Assembly (NCBI GenBank): GCA_018065005.1
Contig: JAGHUD010000017.1
Span: 1 to 64,000, forward strand
Direction of reading: 5' to 3'
From: Candidatus Physcousia equi
GTDB taxonomy: Bacteria > Bacteroidota > Bacteroidia > Bacteroidales > Bacteroidaceae
DNA length: 64,000 nucleotides
In this document: positions 53,027 to 62,515 of the stretch, one piece after another
Numbering within the stretch: position 1 is the stretch's first letter
Layout of the letters: each line of letters starts with the position of its first letter
Made by a program: the position numbers and the translations under genes
Notes under the pieces: generated by a model
The model's input: the letters and a program-made list of their open reading frames with translations, nothing else
The model's database searches: none
Told to the model about the DNA's origin: nothing

Positions 53027-54382
53027 ATGGCAGACACAGATATGAAAAAAGCAACCGAGGCGCAGGCTGGAGCAGAAGAGTTGCAGCAGAAACCAGCAGC
53101 CAAGGACACAGCCAACCTCTTGAAATCCTTTGGCGGATACAACGCAGTGCGCAGTTTCCTGCCCGACACAGACAACCTCAACCCTGCCCGCAAGGCAGCC
53201 AAGGCCGTATTCCTCAACGACCAGCGTTTTGCCGACAAGCGAGAGCAACTGAAGAACGATCTGCAGGCATGGATTGCCCTGCTCGACGAGGGCAACAGCT
53301 CTGCTACAGAATTTGCCGACTCTTGCAAGGAAAAGGAGGAGAAATACACCGAAGTGCTGAAGCAGGGCATCACAGATGCACTCTATGCCACCCAGAACCT
53401 GGAGCGCAGCTACCGCAACCTGGACAACTTCTTCAAGACAGCCAACTCAGACAAGGTGAAGAACCTGCGCCTCATCAACGTCTACAAGGACGACATCGCA
53501 GATGCCGACTCTGGCTTCTATGGCGAGGTAGAGAACATCCTGCGCAACGGCTTCGACCGCCTATCGCTGAAAGATGCCTACAGCCTCATGGTCGTCCCCG
53601 GCAACGTATTCCAAGACAAGGTGTCGCTGCTGCAGTGGGCAAAACTCGCTTTCAAATATAAGGTGCTTCTCATCACCGACCATGCCGACGAATACAGCTT
53701 CGACGACATGCAAGCCAATACGGAGGGCTACAAGGACAGCGATCAGGAACTGATGAACGTGGTGATGACTGCCAACTGGATTGTGGGTCGCGACGCAGAA
53801 AAAATGTCGAGCGACGAAGAGGACGATAAAGCCTTCTACGTTTACCCCTCAGGAGCACTTGCCGGCAAACTCTACGACGAGACTGCCAACATGGCACAGG
53901 GTGCTGGCGGCAAGAAGTATGGCACACTGGATGGCGTGAAGGGCGTGAAGACCGACTTGCTCAAGAGCGAGATTGCAGCCCTCATGGACAACCAAGTGGT
54001 GCCTATGGTCTACAGCGAAGGACGCGTGATGGCCTTCAACAACAACACACTCTACAACGGCGACCTCACCGCCATGAAGGAGTATCCCATCGTGCGCGTT
54101 TTTGACTGGGTCAAGAAGGTGCTGATGAACTTCGTGCACGAGGTGGCACTGGAGAACTGGGACCCCTTCAACTCGCCCAAGAATCTGAAGAGCAAGATTC
54201 AAGACTTCCTCAACCAATACAAGGGCTACGGCAACCTCTTCCAGAACTACGAAATCGGCACTCCCTCACAAGACCCCGAAACGAAGCGCATCACCGTGGA
54301 CATCAGTCTCACGCCCTTCTATTCTGCCAAGAACTTTGTTATCAAGGTAGCAGCCGACAAAAAGGACAAGAGCGCCGAATAA
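53027..54382 (+). CDS. tssC: T6SS contractile sheath large subunit TssC (DUF5458 type)
   Basis: The 451-residue protein is of the DUF5458/TssC kind found in Bacteroidetes. It has FGGYNAVRSFLPDTDNLNPARKAAKAVFLND near the N-terminus, a helical middle, and a C-terminal half with VREFDWVKK-like VRVFDWVKKVLMNF and the final DISLTPFYSAKNFVIKV, the conserved handle strands of the sheath. With TssB it builds the contractile sheath. Confidence 0.92.
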   Translation: MADTDMKKATEAQAGAEELQQKPAAKDTANLLKSFGGYNAVRSFLPDTDNLNPARKAAKAVFLNDQRFADKREQLKNDLQAWIALLDEGNSSATEFADSCKEKEEKYTEVLKQGITDALYATQNLERSYRNLDNFFKTANSDKVKNLRLINVYKDDIADADSGFYGEVENILRNGFDRLSLKDAYSLMVVPGNVFQDKVSLLQWAKLAFKYKVLLITDHADEYSFDDMQANTEGYKDSDQELMNVVMTANWIVGRDAEKMSSDEEDDKAFYVYPSGALAGKLYDETANMAQGAGGKKYGTLDGVKGVKTDLLKSEIAALMDNQVVPMVYSEGRVMAFNNNTLYNGDLTAMKEYPIVRVFDWVKKVLMNFVHEVALENWDPFNSPKNLKSKIQDFLNQYKGYGNLFQNYEIGTPSQDPETKRITVDISLTPFYSAKNFVIKVAADKKDKSAE

Positions 54383-54465
54383 AGTAAAGAGAGAAAAAAA
54401 CAACATAATTAACCTCGTTCCATGGGGATATACAAAAAAACCTGGAAACACAAAACTATTGAATT

Positions 54466-54858
54466 ATGGCAACAACACCTGTAAAATTAGTAGTCCAAGG
54501 CTACACGGAGCGCGAAGTGCTCCACGTAACGTATGAGTTTGATCAGGCTACCGACCGTGATGGCCAGATGACTGGCATTCCTCGCGGAGGAAAAATCAGA
54601 ATCAAAGTGAAGGCTTTGAACGACGGAACGCCTGACCTGTTGGCATGGATGATTGAGCCTACTCTCGCCAAAGAGGGCAGCATCGTCTTCAACGAGACAA
54701 AAACGGGCAAGGAGATGAAGCAGATTCAGTTCACTGGTGGATACTGCGTAGAGTTCCACGAACGTTGGGAAGACAAGATGGGACACTACGAGGAGATCAC
54801 CGTATCTTGCCAGCACATCAAGTTCGGCAACGTAGAATTCGAAAACAAGTGGGCATAA
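54466..54858 (+). CDS. tssD: T6SS tube protein Hcp/TssD, copy 1
   Basis: The 130-residue beta-barrel protein has TYEFDQATDRDGQMTGIPRG, GGKIRIKVKALNDGTPDLLAWM and the final EITVSCQHIKFGNVEFENKW. These are hallmarks of the Bacteroidetes Hcp (TssD), which stacks as hexameric rings into the inner tube. It is followed by a related copy, and the two share DGQMTGIPRGG- and KVKALNDG-type blocks. Confidence 0.93.
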   Translation: MATTPVKLVVQGYTEREVLHVTYEFDQATDRDGQMTGIPRGGKIRIKVKALNDGTPDLLAWMIEPTLAKEGSIVFNETKTGKEMKQIQFTGGYCVEFHERWEDKMGHYEEITVSCQHIKFGNVEFENKWA

Positions 54859-54921
54859 TGCGCACGTGAGAAGCAACAAAAATATTTTTATTTTTTTTGA
54901 ACATCAAAACTCATAGATACT

Positions 54922-55320
54922 ATGGCAGTTAATGTAACTCCTGTTAAATTGGAAATAAAGGACTTTGCTGAGCGCGAAGTCATCATGGTTGACTACAAAT
55001 TCAGCCAAGAAACAGACATCGAAGGTCAGATGACAGGTATCCCTCGCGGTGGCGTCATCACCATCAAGGTGAAGGCCCTCAATGATGGCAACAACCAGCT
55101 CGTCCAGTGGATGCTGGCAAGCAACGACCCCCGCGATATGAAAATCAACTTCTACAACACAGTGGACGGAAAGGCCATGAAGACCTTGGAAGGCACCGGA
55201 TGCTACTGCACACACTACAAGGAAGACTGGGAAGAAGGTGTGGGCCACTGCGAAATCATCGAAGTGGTTTGCCAGAAGCTGCAGAACGGCGGTGTCGTGT
55301 ATGAAAACCCATGGAGCTAA
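54922..55320 (+). CDS. tssD: T6SS tube protein Hcp/TssD, copy 2
   Basis: The 132-residue paralogue of the preceding gene keeps the same framework (YKFSQETDIEGQMTGIPRGG, TIKVKALNDGNNQLVQWML, IIEVVCQKLQNGGVVYENPWS). The surface-exposed middle differs. Having two Hcp proteins side by side allows mixed tubes or separate roles for tube growth and effector binding. Confidence 0.93.
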   Translation: MAVNVTPVKLEIKDFAEREVIMVDYKFSQETDIEGQMTGIPRGGVITIKVKALNDGNNQLVQWMLASNDPRDMKINFYNTVDGKAMKTLEGTGCYCTHYKEDWEEGVGHCEIIEVVCQKLQNGGVVYENPWS

Positions 55321-55333
55321 GCCGCATTAGCTT

Positions 55334-55717
55334 ATGCCGAAATTTGCAGTAATGGGAGCCATGCTGAAGTGCAGCTTCGGCATGGCACCTTCTTCGTTAA
55401 TGATACTTGACCCCACGAGACCCTGCGTGCAAGGCAAATTTATTGGCACGATTATGGACAACAAGCCATTCGTCAACATCCTACCCTTTGGCATGTGTCA
55501 GTCGATGGCCAATCCGAGTGTGGCATCTGCCACTGCCGCTGCCATGGGGGTGCTCACGCCCATGCCCTGCACACCCGTCATCGCCGCGCCCTGGATGAAT
55601 GGGGGAAACGTAAAAATCAAGATGCAACCCGCTCTGATGGAAAACAGCAAGTGCATGTGCAACTGGGGCGGATCCATCGAAATCACCAATCCGGGCAACA
55701 CAACCACCGAAGGCTGA
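55334..55717 (+). CDS. PAAR-like protein (DUF4280)
   Basis: The 127-residue protein has the DUF4280 pattern: MGAMLKCSFGMAPSSLMI at the start, INILPFGMCQ-like VNILPFGMCQSMANPSVA in the middle, and TPMPCTPVIAAPWMNG plus KCMCNWGGSIEITNPG at the end. DUF4280 proteins are PAAR-like tips that sharpen the VgrG spike and may carry effectors. Its four conserved cysteines may bind a metal. Confidence 0.88.
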   Translation: MPKFAVMGAMLKCSFGMAPSSLMILDPTRPCVQGKFIGTIMDNKPFVNILPFGMCQSMANPSVASATAAAMGVLTPMPCTPVIAAPWMNGGNVKIKMQPALMENSKCMCNWGGSIEITNPGNTTTEG

Positions 55718-55745
55718 CGGTTGCTCACAATTCAAAACATGTCTC

Positions 55746-56165
55746 ATGGCATACTACGTGGTTCTCAAAATACACGAACTCAACGGCCCTACGGTCAACT
55801 ACCCCGTAACGGCGTTCCACAGCAACTATGGGCGTTCCTACAACGCCATGACACCCTACTCGTCGGCACGATGCCAAGGCATAGAGGTGACGCTGCAATT
55901 TCCTCTGGCGAGCCTCTCGCTACTCACCGATTGGTATATCAGCAACAGCAAGCTGTCGGGCTCTCTTGACGTGTGCGACACAGACTACAAAGACCTGCAC
56001 GGAAAGAGCAAACCCTTCACGTCGCTGCGTGTGATTGCCGAATTTCAGAATGCACGGTGCTTTTATATGGCAGAAAACTACGACAACAACAAGAGGCGAC
56101 AAATGACACTGCGCTTCGACGCTGAAACGGTAAAAACAAACTCCATCGTTTTCTCTCACCTTTAA
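55746..56165 (+). CDS. Hcp-like T6SS protein, third tube-type paralogue
   Basis: The 139-residue protein keeps the overall Hcp pattern (YPVTAFHSNYGRSYN, GIEVTLQFPLASLSLLTDWYI, ARCFYMAENYDNNKRRQMTLRFDAE) but lacks the DGQMTGIPRG loop of the two true Hcp proteins. It is best read as a divergent tube or tube-adaptor subunit. The fold is inferred from pattern, not from close sequence identity. Confidence 0.6.
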   Translation: MAYYVVLKIHELNGPTVNYPVTAFHSNYGRSYNAMTPYSSARCQGIEVTLQFPLASLSLLTDWYISNSKLSGSLDVCDTDYKDLHGKSKPFTSLRVIAEFQNARCFYMAENYDNNKRRQMTLRFDAETVKTNSIVFSHL

Positions 56166-56189
56166 CTCAAAGGAGAATTTGGCTTCATT

Positions 56190-56696
56190 ATGGCAACAAC
56201 GGCTCATCTGATACTTGGAAATATTGAGGACGCACAGTTTGTGTTCTCAGAAAAAATGGTGTTCCGCATCGAGCACCTCGACCAGCACATGGAACGCAGC
56301 CGCACGGACGCTGGCATACAATACGGTCCCACACACAACGCGCTGCTGAAAATTGAGCTGTTCATCCGTCCCGACACCAACAGTCTCACCATCGACAAGA
56401 ACCTGCATATTTTCTTCGAACGACTCAAGAGCGAAGAGGACTTCTACTATTCCATCCTCTACAACATGACACTCGTGGAAAACCCAACAACAGGATGCAC
56501 AGCGATTGGCAGCTATGAAAATGGAATCGTGGCTAAGGGCTACATCATCGGAGTAGAGGAAATCTACGCGGAGGGGGAACAAAGCGTGCAGTCGGCACTC
56601 GACAGTGAACACCTGTCCATTCTGATACAACTCACCCAGGTCAGTTTCCTCACAAATCAGGAACAGACGAACAAAACCATCCGTATCTTCGCCTAA
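56190..56696 (+). CDS. Hcp-like T6SS protein, fourth paralogue, or adaptor between tube and VgrG
   Basis: The 168-residue protein shows a tube-like strand pattern (FSEKMVFRIEHLDQHMERSRTDAGIQYG, ALLKIELFIRP, ISILIQLT-type LSILIQLTQVSFL at the end). It is longer than Hcp and has a different central loop. It lies just before vgrG, where contractile systems often encode the initiator that links tube and spike. That role is an inference from position. Confidence 0.5.
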   Translation: MATTAHLILGNIEDAQFVFSEKMVFRIEHLDQHMERSRTDAGIQYGPTHNALLKIELFIRPDTNSLTIDKNLHIFFERLKSEEDFYYSILYNMTLVENPTTGCTAIGSYENGIVAKGYIIGVEEIYAEGEQSVQSALDSEHLSILIQLTQVSFLTNQEQTNKTIRIFA

Positions 56697-56702
56697 AGGA
56701 CT

Positions 56703-59700
56703 ATGATCAACACCATACAGCTCTTCTTCGATGCGAAAAGTTCCGATGCAACAACGACCCCCGTCGTCATAGCCAACAAACGCACGGACAGCATCATCCA
56801 GATAGACAACGTCAATCTGTTGGCACACATCGCTTCGTTGCAATACAACAAAGAACTCTATGCGCCGTGTCGCATCGAGGCTGACATCGTGCTGCTCAGT
56901 CAAGGCACGGCATCGCAGGACGGGACAACACGCAAACTGCCCAGTGTGACGGAGCTGCGCAACTTCTTCGACGGGCGAACGGTGACGTTCTGTCTGACGG
57001 AGATGACGACAGAAGCATTGCCGGACGCAACGAAAGACGTCGCCACAGATGCAACAAAAGGCGTGACCACCACTGACACAAAACCAACAGCCTCCATCGG
57101 AAAGAACTTTCAGGTGTTCAACCTCGTGCCGCGCATCACAAGAGCAGGAGGCAGCCAGGTGTGCTATGTGCATCTCACCCTCTTCAGCATGGACTATTTG
57201 CTCACGCTTGAGAAGTACTGCCACACCTACACCGGACAAAAATTGGGAGCGCACATCCTCACCGACAAGATGTCGAAGACGACAGGATTGGGGTCGTCCA
57301 TGCTCGCCTACAGTGCCGACCAATTGGTCATCACTAAGTACTGCCCCGACACCGCGGGAAGTTGGAAGGAGTTCCGACACCCTTATTTGGTGCAGTACAA
57401 CGAGTCGTTCTATGACTTCCTGGCACGCACCTGCAACCGCTGTGGCGAATTTCTCTTCTTTGAAGATGGCAAGCTCACACTCGGTCTGCCCGATAATGTG
57501 CACAAGACAACACAGGTGAACGACAATGGCACGTCCAGCGAGATGTCCTACTATACCATCGACCCAGATCTCGTTCTCTCCATCAGCTACCCCATTCTAT
57601 TGGGAACTGAAAAGTTTGCAGATGGGACATACTATGACTACATGGCACACGACACCAACACCTATTCCAAAGGCGACGAGTATGACTGGAACATGGCGGG
57701 CGACGAATACTTTGAAGAGCTGAACACAGATGGACCAGACACGTTTCTGTGGGGTGAATTTGCGTGGGGCGCCAAGGTTAAGGCCATCATCAACAACTTG
57801 CCCATGTCGATGACCAATCTGCGCGCCTGGAGTCAGTCTATCTCGAAAGTCGTGACCGACCTGGGGTTGATTGCCACCAAGGAGAGCTTGGCGGCAAAGT
57901 ACTGCAACGACGACTTCAAGAAGGCGGTGGTCGAGTCAGAAGCAGCAGGCAAGAACAGCGACTACTATGACGAATCTGAGCAGAAGCAGAGCAACAAGAT
58001 GTATCAGTTTGCCAGCCTGCCCCCCGACAACACGTCCTACATCAGCAACACCACCTACAAGAATCTTTCTTCACTCCTCTTCCAGTTCGTACGGGGCAAA
58101 CAGAATGAGGCAGCGCAGTCTGCCATCGAATTGGAACTGATGGTGACACCAGAGCTCGCCGACTTGCGATTGGGCGAGCGCATCTGTTTGGACAACAACA
58201 CCTATGTCATCATCCAAGTCAGGGGCAGCTTCTGCCAGACACACGAAGGCGTGACCGAATCGCTGCAGCTGCTTGCCATCCCCTACTCCGACCACCTCAT
58301 CGTGCCGCCTGCCTATAAACTGGCTGACCCTCCGAAGGCATCGGCACAGCCTGCCTTTGTGGTGGACAATGCCGACCCTCAATATATGGGACGCGTGCGC
58401 ATCAAGTTTCCATGGCAAGGTAAAGAGGAAAAGGCATCGCCATGGGTGCGCATGGCCATGCCTATGGCTTCGAAGAAGGGAGGCTTTTTTGCACGTCCGG
58501 AGAAGGGCGACGAGGTGTTGGTGGACTTCCGAAATGGCGACATGCAGCACCCTGTGGTCATCGGTGCGCTCTATCGGGGCGACACCCCTACGCCCCATCT
58601 CTATAAGTACTCGTATGGCAGAATGGCCAGCACGAAGTGGCAGAACAACTGCGGCCAGCAGATTATTTTGGAAAACGGAAAACCCCAGGATTTGGTTCTT
58701 TCCTTCTTCCCCTCGCTGAGCTATGTGGCAGGAATGTTCCCTGGAAGCTGGGTCAGCACAGCTTTCGACTCCACGATTGGTTGTGTGAACGTCGCGAAGG
58801 AGATGTTGTCGAAACTGTCGGGCGGCATCACGCTGAGCGACTGCTTCGGATTGACTTCCATCACGACCAACACAGCCAAGCGCAGCGTCATCATCGACTC
58901 GATGATGGGCCAGGTGACCATCAGTGCCATGACGGGCATCAACATCAGTGCACCGCATGGAGATGTCACCATCGAAGGCAAGAATGTGACCATCAAGGCA
59001 CTCAACAATGTGAAGATTGAGTCGGGCGTTGCCATCAAGAATGAGATTCAAAAATTTGCGTTCGAAAAGAAAGTGGGCGCACTCAGCAAAGCTGCGGTGT
59101 TTGGAGCCGGTGTGTTGGGCGGTGCTGCTAGCACGATCATTGAGAAGGTGAACACCTTTGTGGACATGAAACTCATACGCTGCTTCTGGGAGATTTATCT
59201 CGACCCGAAAGAAGGTACCCTGCTGCTCAAGTCGCATCGCTACCTGCAGATGGAAGCGGGCAAGGGCAAGACGTCCGACACGTCGACGGGTTTCCTCAGC
59301 GCCATGGAGAACGACCCCGTCATGGAGCTTACTGTTGCCCTCAAACTCATCAGCAAACGCATACGTAGCGAGTTCCGCACGGCATACGCTCAATACAAAA
59401 AGATCTGTGAGAAAGCCATCAATCTGAAAATGCTCATCGCGGATGCTCTTGCTTACGACGTCACTCCCAGCTGCCACGATGGCAGTGAGAATTTGACTGC
59501 GTGCGTGAAGAAGGTGCTCAAGAAGATCTACAAAGAGAACAAATATTCGGTAAGCTTCAAGTTTGGCGACAAGGAATATGCCAATGCAAAAAAGTTCATT
59601 TCCAGCAAAGAGGGCAAGAACGTGGTTAGTCCTAGCCATACTCAACTGAAAAATTGGCACAAGACCTATGAGACCACACTCGAAGAACTGTATGCGTTGG

Positions 59701-60395
59701 TGCGTGCGCTGCCGCTCAGCCAGAGTCCCAAGGCTCTCATTCGCAAATTCTACATATCGAAAAACGAAGACTTCTTCGCCCTAAGCGCCGGAACTGGATT
59801 CATCCCAGAGTCCGTGCGTGCAAAATACCGCAAAACGCTGGGGGATCTCCTGGAGGACCACTTCAAGAAGATTCACATCTTGCCTGACGACGACGACTTC
59901 AGTTTCTATGGCGCGGTCACAGAGAAGGACATCACAAACACCGTCAACGAGGTCACACGCCGTGCCTACTTTAGGTTGATTGATGCGGTGGACTTTGTCG
60001 ACTCTGACCAAATCTACGGGGAAGACTCTGCCATCAAGAACAACATTTGGGCAAGTTATGTCGGGAGCCTCTACTTGTCGGAAGGCAAAAGGCCTGGTGC
60101 CACGGACATTTTCGACCTGGGCAAGGCTGTGGGTGGATTCAAGAAGAACAGCAAATTCTGGAACCACAACAACGAGGCAACACGATGGACACCCGAGCAG
60201 ACGGGACGCATCATGATGTCGGACAACCCCCGAAGCACACTCGTGCTCAGCGACGATGGGGTGTGGGAGCGCAAGGAGAACGGCATGGCTGCTATCAAAG
60301 CCATCCTTGAAGCTGCTCCGCAATTAGCTGATGTGGTCGCGCCCGACGAAGACGAGAACGAGGACGGAAATGAAGAAGTCATCGGAGAGGAGTGA
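56703..60395 (+). CDS. vgrG: T6SS spike protein VgrG/TssI with long C-terminal extension
   Basis: The 1230-residue protein has a gp27-like part (about 1-540, with LTLEKYCHTYTG, FLARTCNRCGEFLFFEDGKL and LDNNTYVIIQVRGS). The gp5-type OB fold follows (about 549-623, DPQYMGRVRIKFPW, WVRMAMPMASKKGGFFARPEKGDEVLVDF). Next is a beta-helix needle (about 730-776, with repeated VTIxxxNxxI blocks). A short hydrophobic stretch (AAVFGAGVLGGAASTIIEKV, near 797-816) and about 410 further residues without a recognised domain follow. Bacteroidetes VgrGs are usually about 600 residues, so the extension may be an effector or a binding platform. Confidence 0.9.
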   Translation: MINTIQLFFDAKSSDATTTPVVIANKRTDSIIQIDNVNLLAHIASLQYNKELYAPCRIEADIVLLSQGTASQDGTTRKLPSVTELRNFFDGRTVTFCLTEMTTEALPDATKDVATDATKGVTTTDTKPTASIGKNFQVFNLVPRITRAGGSQVCYVHLTLFSMDYLLTLEKYCHTYTGQKLGAHILTDKMSKTTGLGSSMLAYSADQLVITKYCPDTAGSWKEFRHPYLVQYNESFYDFLARTCNRCGEFLFFEDGKLTLGLPDNVHKTTQVNDNGTSSEMSYYTIDPDLVLSISYPILLGTEKFADGTYYDYMAHDTNTYSKGDEYDWNMAGDEYFEELNTDGPDTFLWGEFAWGAKVKAIINNLPMSMTNLRAWSQSISKVVTDLGLIATKESLAAKYCNDDFKKAVVESEAAGKNSDYYDESEQKQSNKMYQFASLPPDNTSYISNTTYKNLSSLLFQFVRGKQNEAAQSAIELELMVTPELADLRLGERICLDNNTYVIIQVRGSFCQTHEGVTESLQLLAIPYSDHLIVPPAYKLADPPKASAQPAFVVDNADPQYMGRVRIKFPWQGKEEKASPWVRMAMPMASKKGGFFARPEKGDEVLVDFRNGDMQHPVVIGALYRGDTPTPHLYKYSYGRMASTKWQNNCGQQIILENGKPQDLVLSFFPSLSYVAGMFPGSWVSTAFDSTIGCVNVAKEMLSKLSGGITLSDCFGLTSITTNTAKRSVIIDSMMGQVTISAMTGINISAPHGDVTIEGKNVTIKALNNVKIESGVAIKNEIQKFAFEKKVGALSKAAVFGAGVLGGAASTIIEKVNTFVDMKLIRCFWEIYLDPKEGTLLLKSHRYLQMEAGKGKTSDTSTGFLSAMENDPVMELTVALKLISKRIRSEFRTAYAQYKKICEKAINLKMLIADALAYDVTPSCHDGSENLTACVKKVLKKIYKENKYSVSFKFGDKEYANAKKFISSKEGKNVVSPSHTQLKNWHKTYETTLEELYALVRALPLSQSPKALIRKFYISKNEDFFALSAGTGFIPESVRAKYRKTLGDLLEDHFKKIHILPDDDDFSFYGAVTEKDITNTVNEVTRRAYFRLIDAVDFVDSDQIYGEDSAIKNNIWASYVGSLYLSEGKRPGATDIFDLGKAVGGFKKNSKFWNHNNEATRWTPEQTGRIMMSDNPRSTLVLSDDGVWERKENGMAAIKAILEAAPQLADVVAPDEDENEDGNEEVIGEE

Positions 60396-60489
60396 AAAAA
60401 AACACTGAAAAGAAAACAAAGAAAGAAAACGAAGAAAGAAAACGAAGAAACTGTTTTTTTTATCCGACAACCCCACATAGCACAATACT

Positions 60490-62271
60490 ATGGAATACGT
60501 TTTTGACGAGTGGAAAGAAACGCTCGAGAACTATGAAAAGAGCATCAACAAGACGCTGGGCGAGATGCGGCAGTGCAGAGCTGACGTTCAACGCATGAAA
60601 ACCGAAATCCTCAATGCGGTGGCGAAGGGCTACTATCGCCGCGACGAGGAGCGCATCGTGCTCTCGGCACCCGAAATCATCATCGGCGACGTAGACAAGG
60701 ATGGCAATCTCTGGATGAATGGAGAGCATTCGAGGGTGATCATTCGCAGCAATGACATCAGCATCGAGGGTGTTGCCAGCACGATTGCCGATGACGCACA
60801 TGCCGACTTGGGCAGCATCACATGCCGAGCTGGAAGCATTAAGCATCTGGCGGTCGACCCAGGACCTGCTGGCAACGAAAACGTGGTGTTCCCGGGCAAG
60901 TCGGAAGTAGTGACGCTGGCAAAGGGTGTTAAGATTTCTACCATCGACAACGACTGGGTGCTCCCCAACCACAGTACGTCTGCTCACCCTGGCGTTGCCA
61001 TCCACTCTTGTGGCACACTGAACATTGACTCATCGGTTCCCAACAAGTCTCTCAAGGGCTCTCTCGAGGAACTGAAAAATGCGCAAGAGCATGTCATCGA
61101 CAACATCAACCAGGACCGAACGATAGAACAGCAGAAAAAGGTTGTGGACGATTGCATCAGTCAGCTCAAGGCACTTTATGAGAATGCACAGAAGCTCCAA
61201 GGCAAGGCTTTGGAAGATGTGCGCACGAACAGCATGGAGATTCTGGACCTCAGAAACAAGATTGAGCAACTCTTGCCCTCCCTACATGCTGGGGTGACGG
61301 ACTACGTGAACACGCTGGCGGAGGTTGCCAACGCCAATCGAGAGATGAAAGACATCGATCGAGTCCTCACATCACTTCCAGATGAAAGCAAATACAACCA
61401 GGAGTCGACGGACGCCTCGCTCTTGCTGAATGCCGAGCACATCTCTTTGACCACACACGACGGAGAGAACAAGTTCAGAGACACGAAAGAGGCGGGCGTG
61501 GAATGCAATGCACGCTCCATTGTTTTCACGTCGAAAAACAAAGACAAGCTGACCGAAGAAGGACTCATCTCACTCACGGCAAAGAACATCGACCTCATGG
61601 CTGTCGAGAAAACGGTGGCGAAAGATAAAACCACCATGCAGCCCGTGGGTAATATACGAATGCAGACGAAGGAGATGGAAATCAGTTCCAACGAGTATAG
61701 CTTGACCGAGAAGGACGACAAACCAGAGCCACCCACCATGACGAAGCAGACAGAGGGCAGCAAGCTGGTCATCTGCATGCCAAGCACAGAGATTGCTTCT
61801 CACAGCGAAAAGGGAGAGGCAACAGGAAAGGTGGTGCTGAATGCCAAGGACGTACAAATCATGTCGACGAAAAAGAAACAAAACAAAAAGGAGGGAGAAG
61901 CTGATCAGCCAGAAGAACTCATGACGGGGGGCAAGATTGCCATGATCTCAGAGAACGTGCTGCTCGGAGGCACCAAAGAGAACAAGCAGACGGCAAAGAC
62001 CATCACTGCAGACACAGAGACGCTCACGCTGAATGCCGACAAGACGATGACGATGAATGTGAAAGAAAACAAATCGCAAGTATCACTCGACGAAAAGGGC
62101 ATCAAACTCTCTGGAGATAACAATAACATCAGCGGAGGCAGTGAATTGACTGTCGACCAGAAAACGACATTCTCGAAGGACGTAAATGGACAGAAGGCGG
62201 AATTCAAGAGTGTCAATGGAACGAACTGCTTACTTGGTCCGAACACAAACGACAGGAAACCTGGCTTCTAA
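60490..62271 (+). CDS. T6SS spike-associated beta-helix/coiled-coil protein (593 aa)
   Basis: No family is recognised. Residues 1-40 form a coiled coil (DEWKETLENYEKSINKTLGEMRQ). The next 130 residues are strand-rich, with IVLSAPEIIIGDVDKDGNLWM and VIIRSNDISIEGV. A long coiled coil follows (about 180-310), then about 280 residues of needle-like strands (LLNAEHISLTTHDGENKF, GLISLTAKNIDLMAVEK, LTLNADKTMTMNVKENKSQVSLDEKGIKLSG) like the C-terminal beta-prism of VgrG/gp5. It lies between vgrG and the RRF-like gene and probably travels with the spike. Its stop codon is directly followed by a tandem repeat that stays open in the -1 frame. Confidence 0.65.
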   Translation: MEYVFDEWKETLENYEKSINKTLGEMRQCRADVQRMKTEILNAVAKGYYRRDEERIVLSAPEIIIGDVDKDGNLWMNGEHSRVIIRSNDISIEGVASTIADDAHADLGSITCRAGSIKHLAVDPGPAGNENVVFPGKSEVVTLAKGVKISTIDNDWVLPNHSTSAHPGVAIHSCGTLNIDSSVPNKSLKGSLEELKNAQEHVIDNINQDRTIEQQKKVVDDCISQLKALYENAQKLQGKALEDVRTNSMEILDLRNKIEQLLPSLHAGVTDYVNTLAEVANANREMKDIDRVLTSLPDESKYNQESTDASLLLNAEHISLTTHDGENKFRDTKEAGVECNARSIVFTSKNKDKLTEEGLISLTAKNIDLMAVEKTVAKDKTTMQPVGNIRMQTKEMEISSNEYSLTEKDDKPEPPTMTKQTEGSKLVICMPSTEIASHSEKGEATGKVVLNAKDVQIMSTKKKQNKKEGEADQPEELMTGGKIAMISENVLLGGTKENKQTAKTITADTETLTLNADKTMTMNVKENKSQVSLDEKGIKLSGDNNNISGGSELTVDQKTTFSKDVNGQKAEFKSVNGTNCLLGPNTNDRKPGF

Positions 62272-62297
62272 CAAAAACTGCAACAGAGGACTTACGG

Positions 62298-62444
62298 CAG
62301 CATGACGCGGCGAACAAACTGCAAGATGCAGTGAACAGACTGCAAGATGCGGTGAACAGACTGCATGACGCGGCGAACAAGCTGCAAGATGCGGTGAGCA
62401 GACGACAAGATGCAGTGAGCAGACTGCAAGATGCGGTGAGCAGG
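62298..62444 (+). repeat. 7 x 21-bp tandem repeat encoding a heptad coiled coil in the -1 frame
   Basis: Seven 21-bp units end exactly at a TAG codon (62445-62447). In the frame one base back from the upstream gene the units read QHDAANK, LQDAVNR, LQDAVNR, LHDAANK, LQDAVSR, RQDAVSR, LQDAVSR, a textbook heptad. This frame is open from 62145 without an ATG, overlapping the last 127 bases of the 593-residue gene. The units differ mainly by silent or conservative changes. Whether it is translated is unknown. Confidence 0.8.
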
Positions 62445-62515
62445 TAGCGTAACGTCTGTCAGAATAAATGCTAACAGATAGAGAAACACATAAAAAACGG
62501 ACAGAATACGGAATT

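Noticed and set aside
58071..59660. 529-codon minus-strand frame
   Set aside because: It is antisense to vgrG and has a low-complexity Leu/His composition without any domain.
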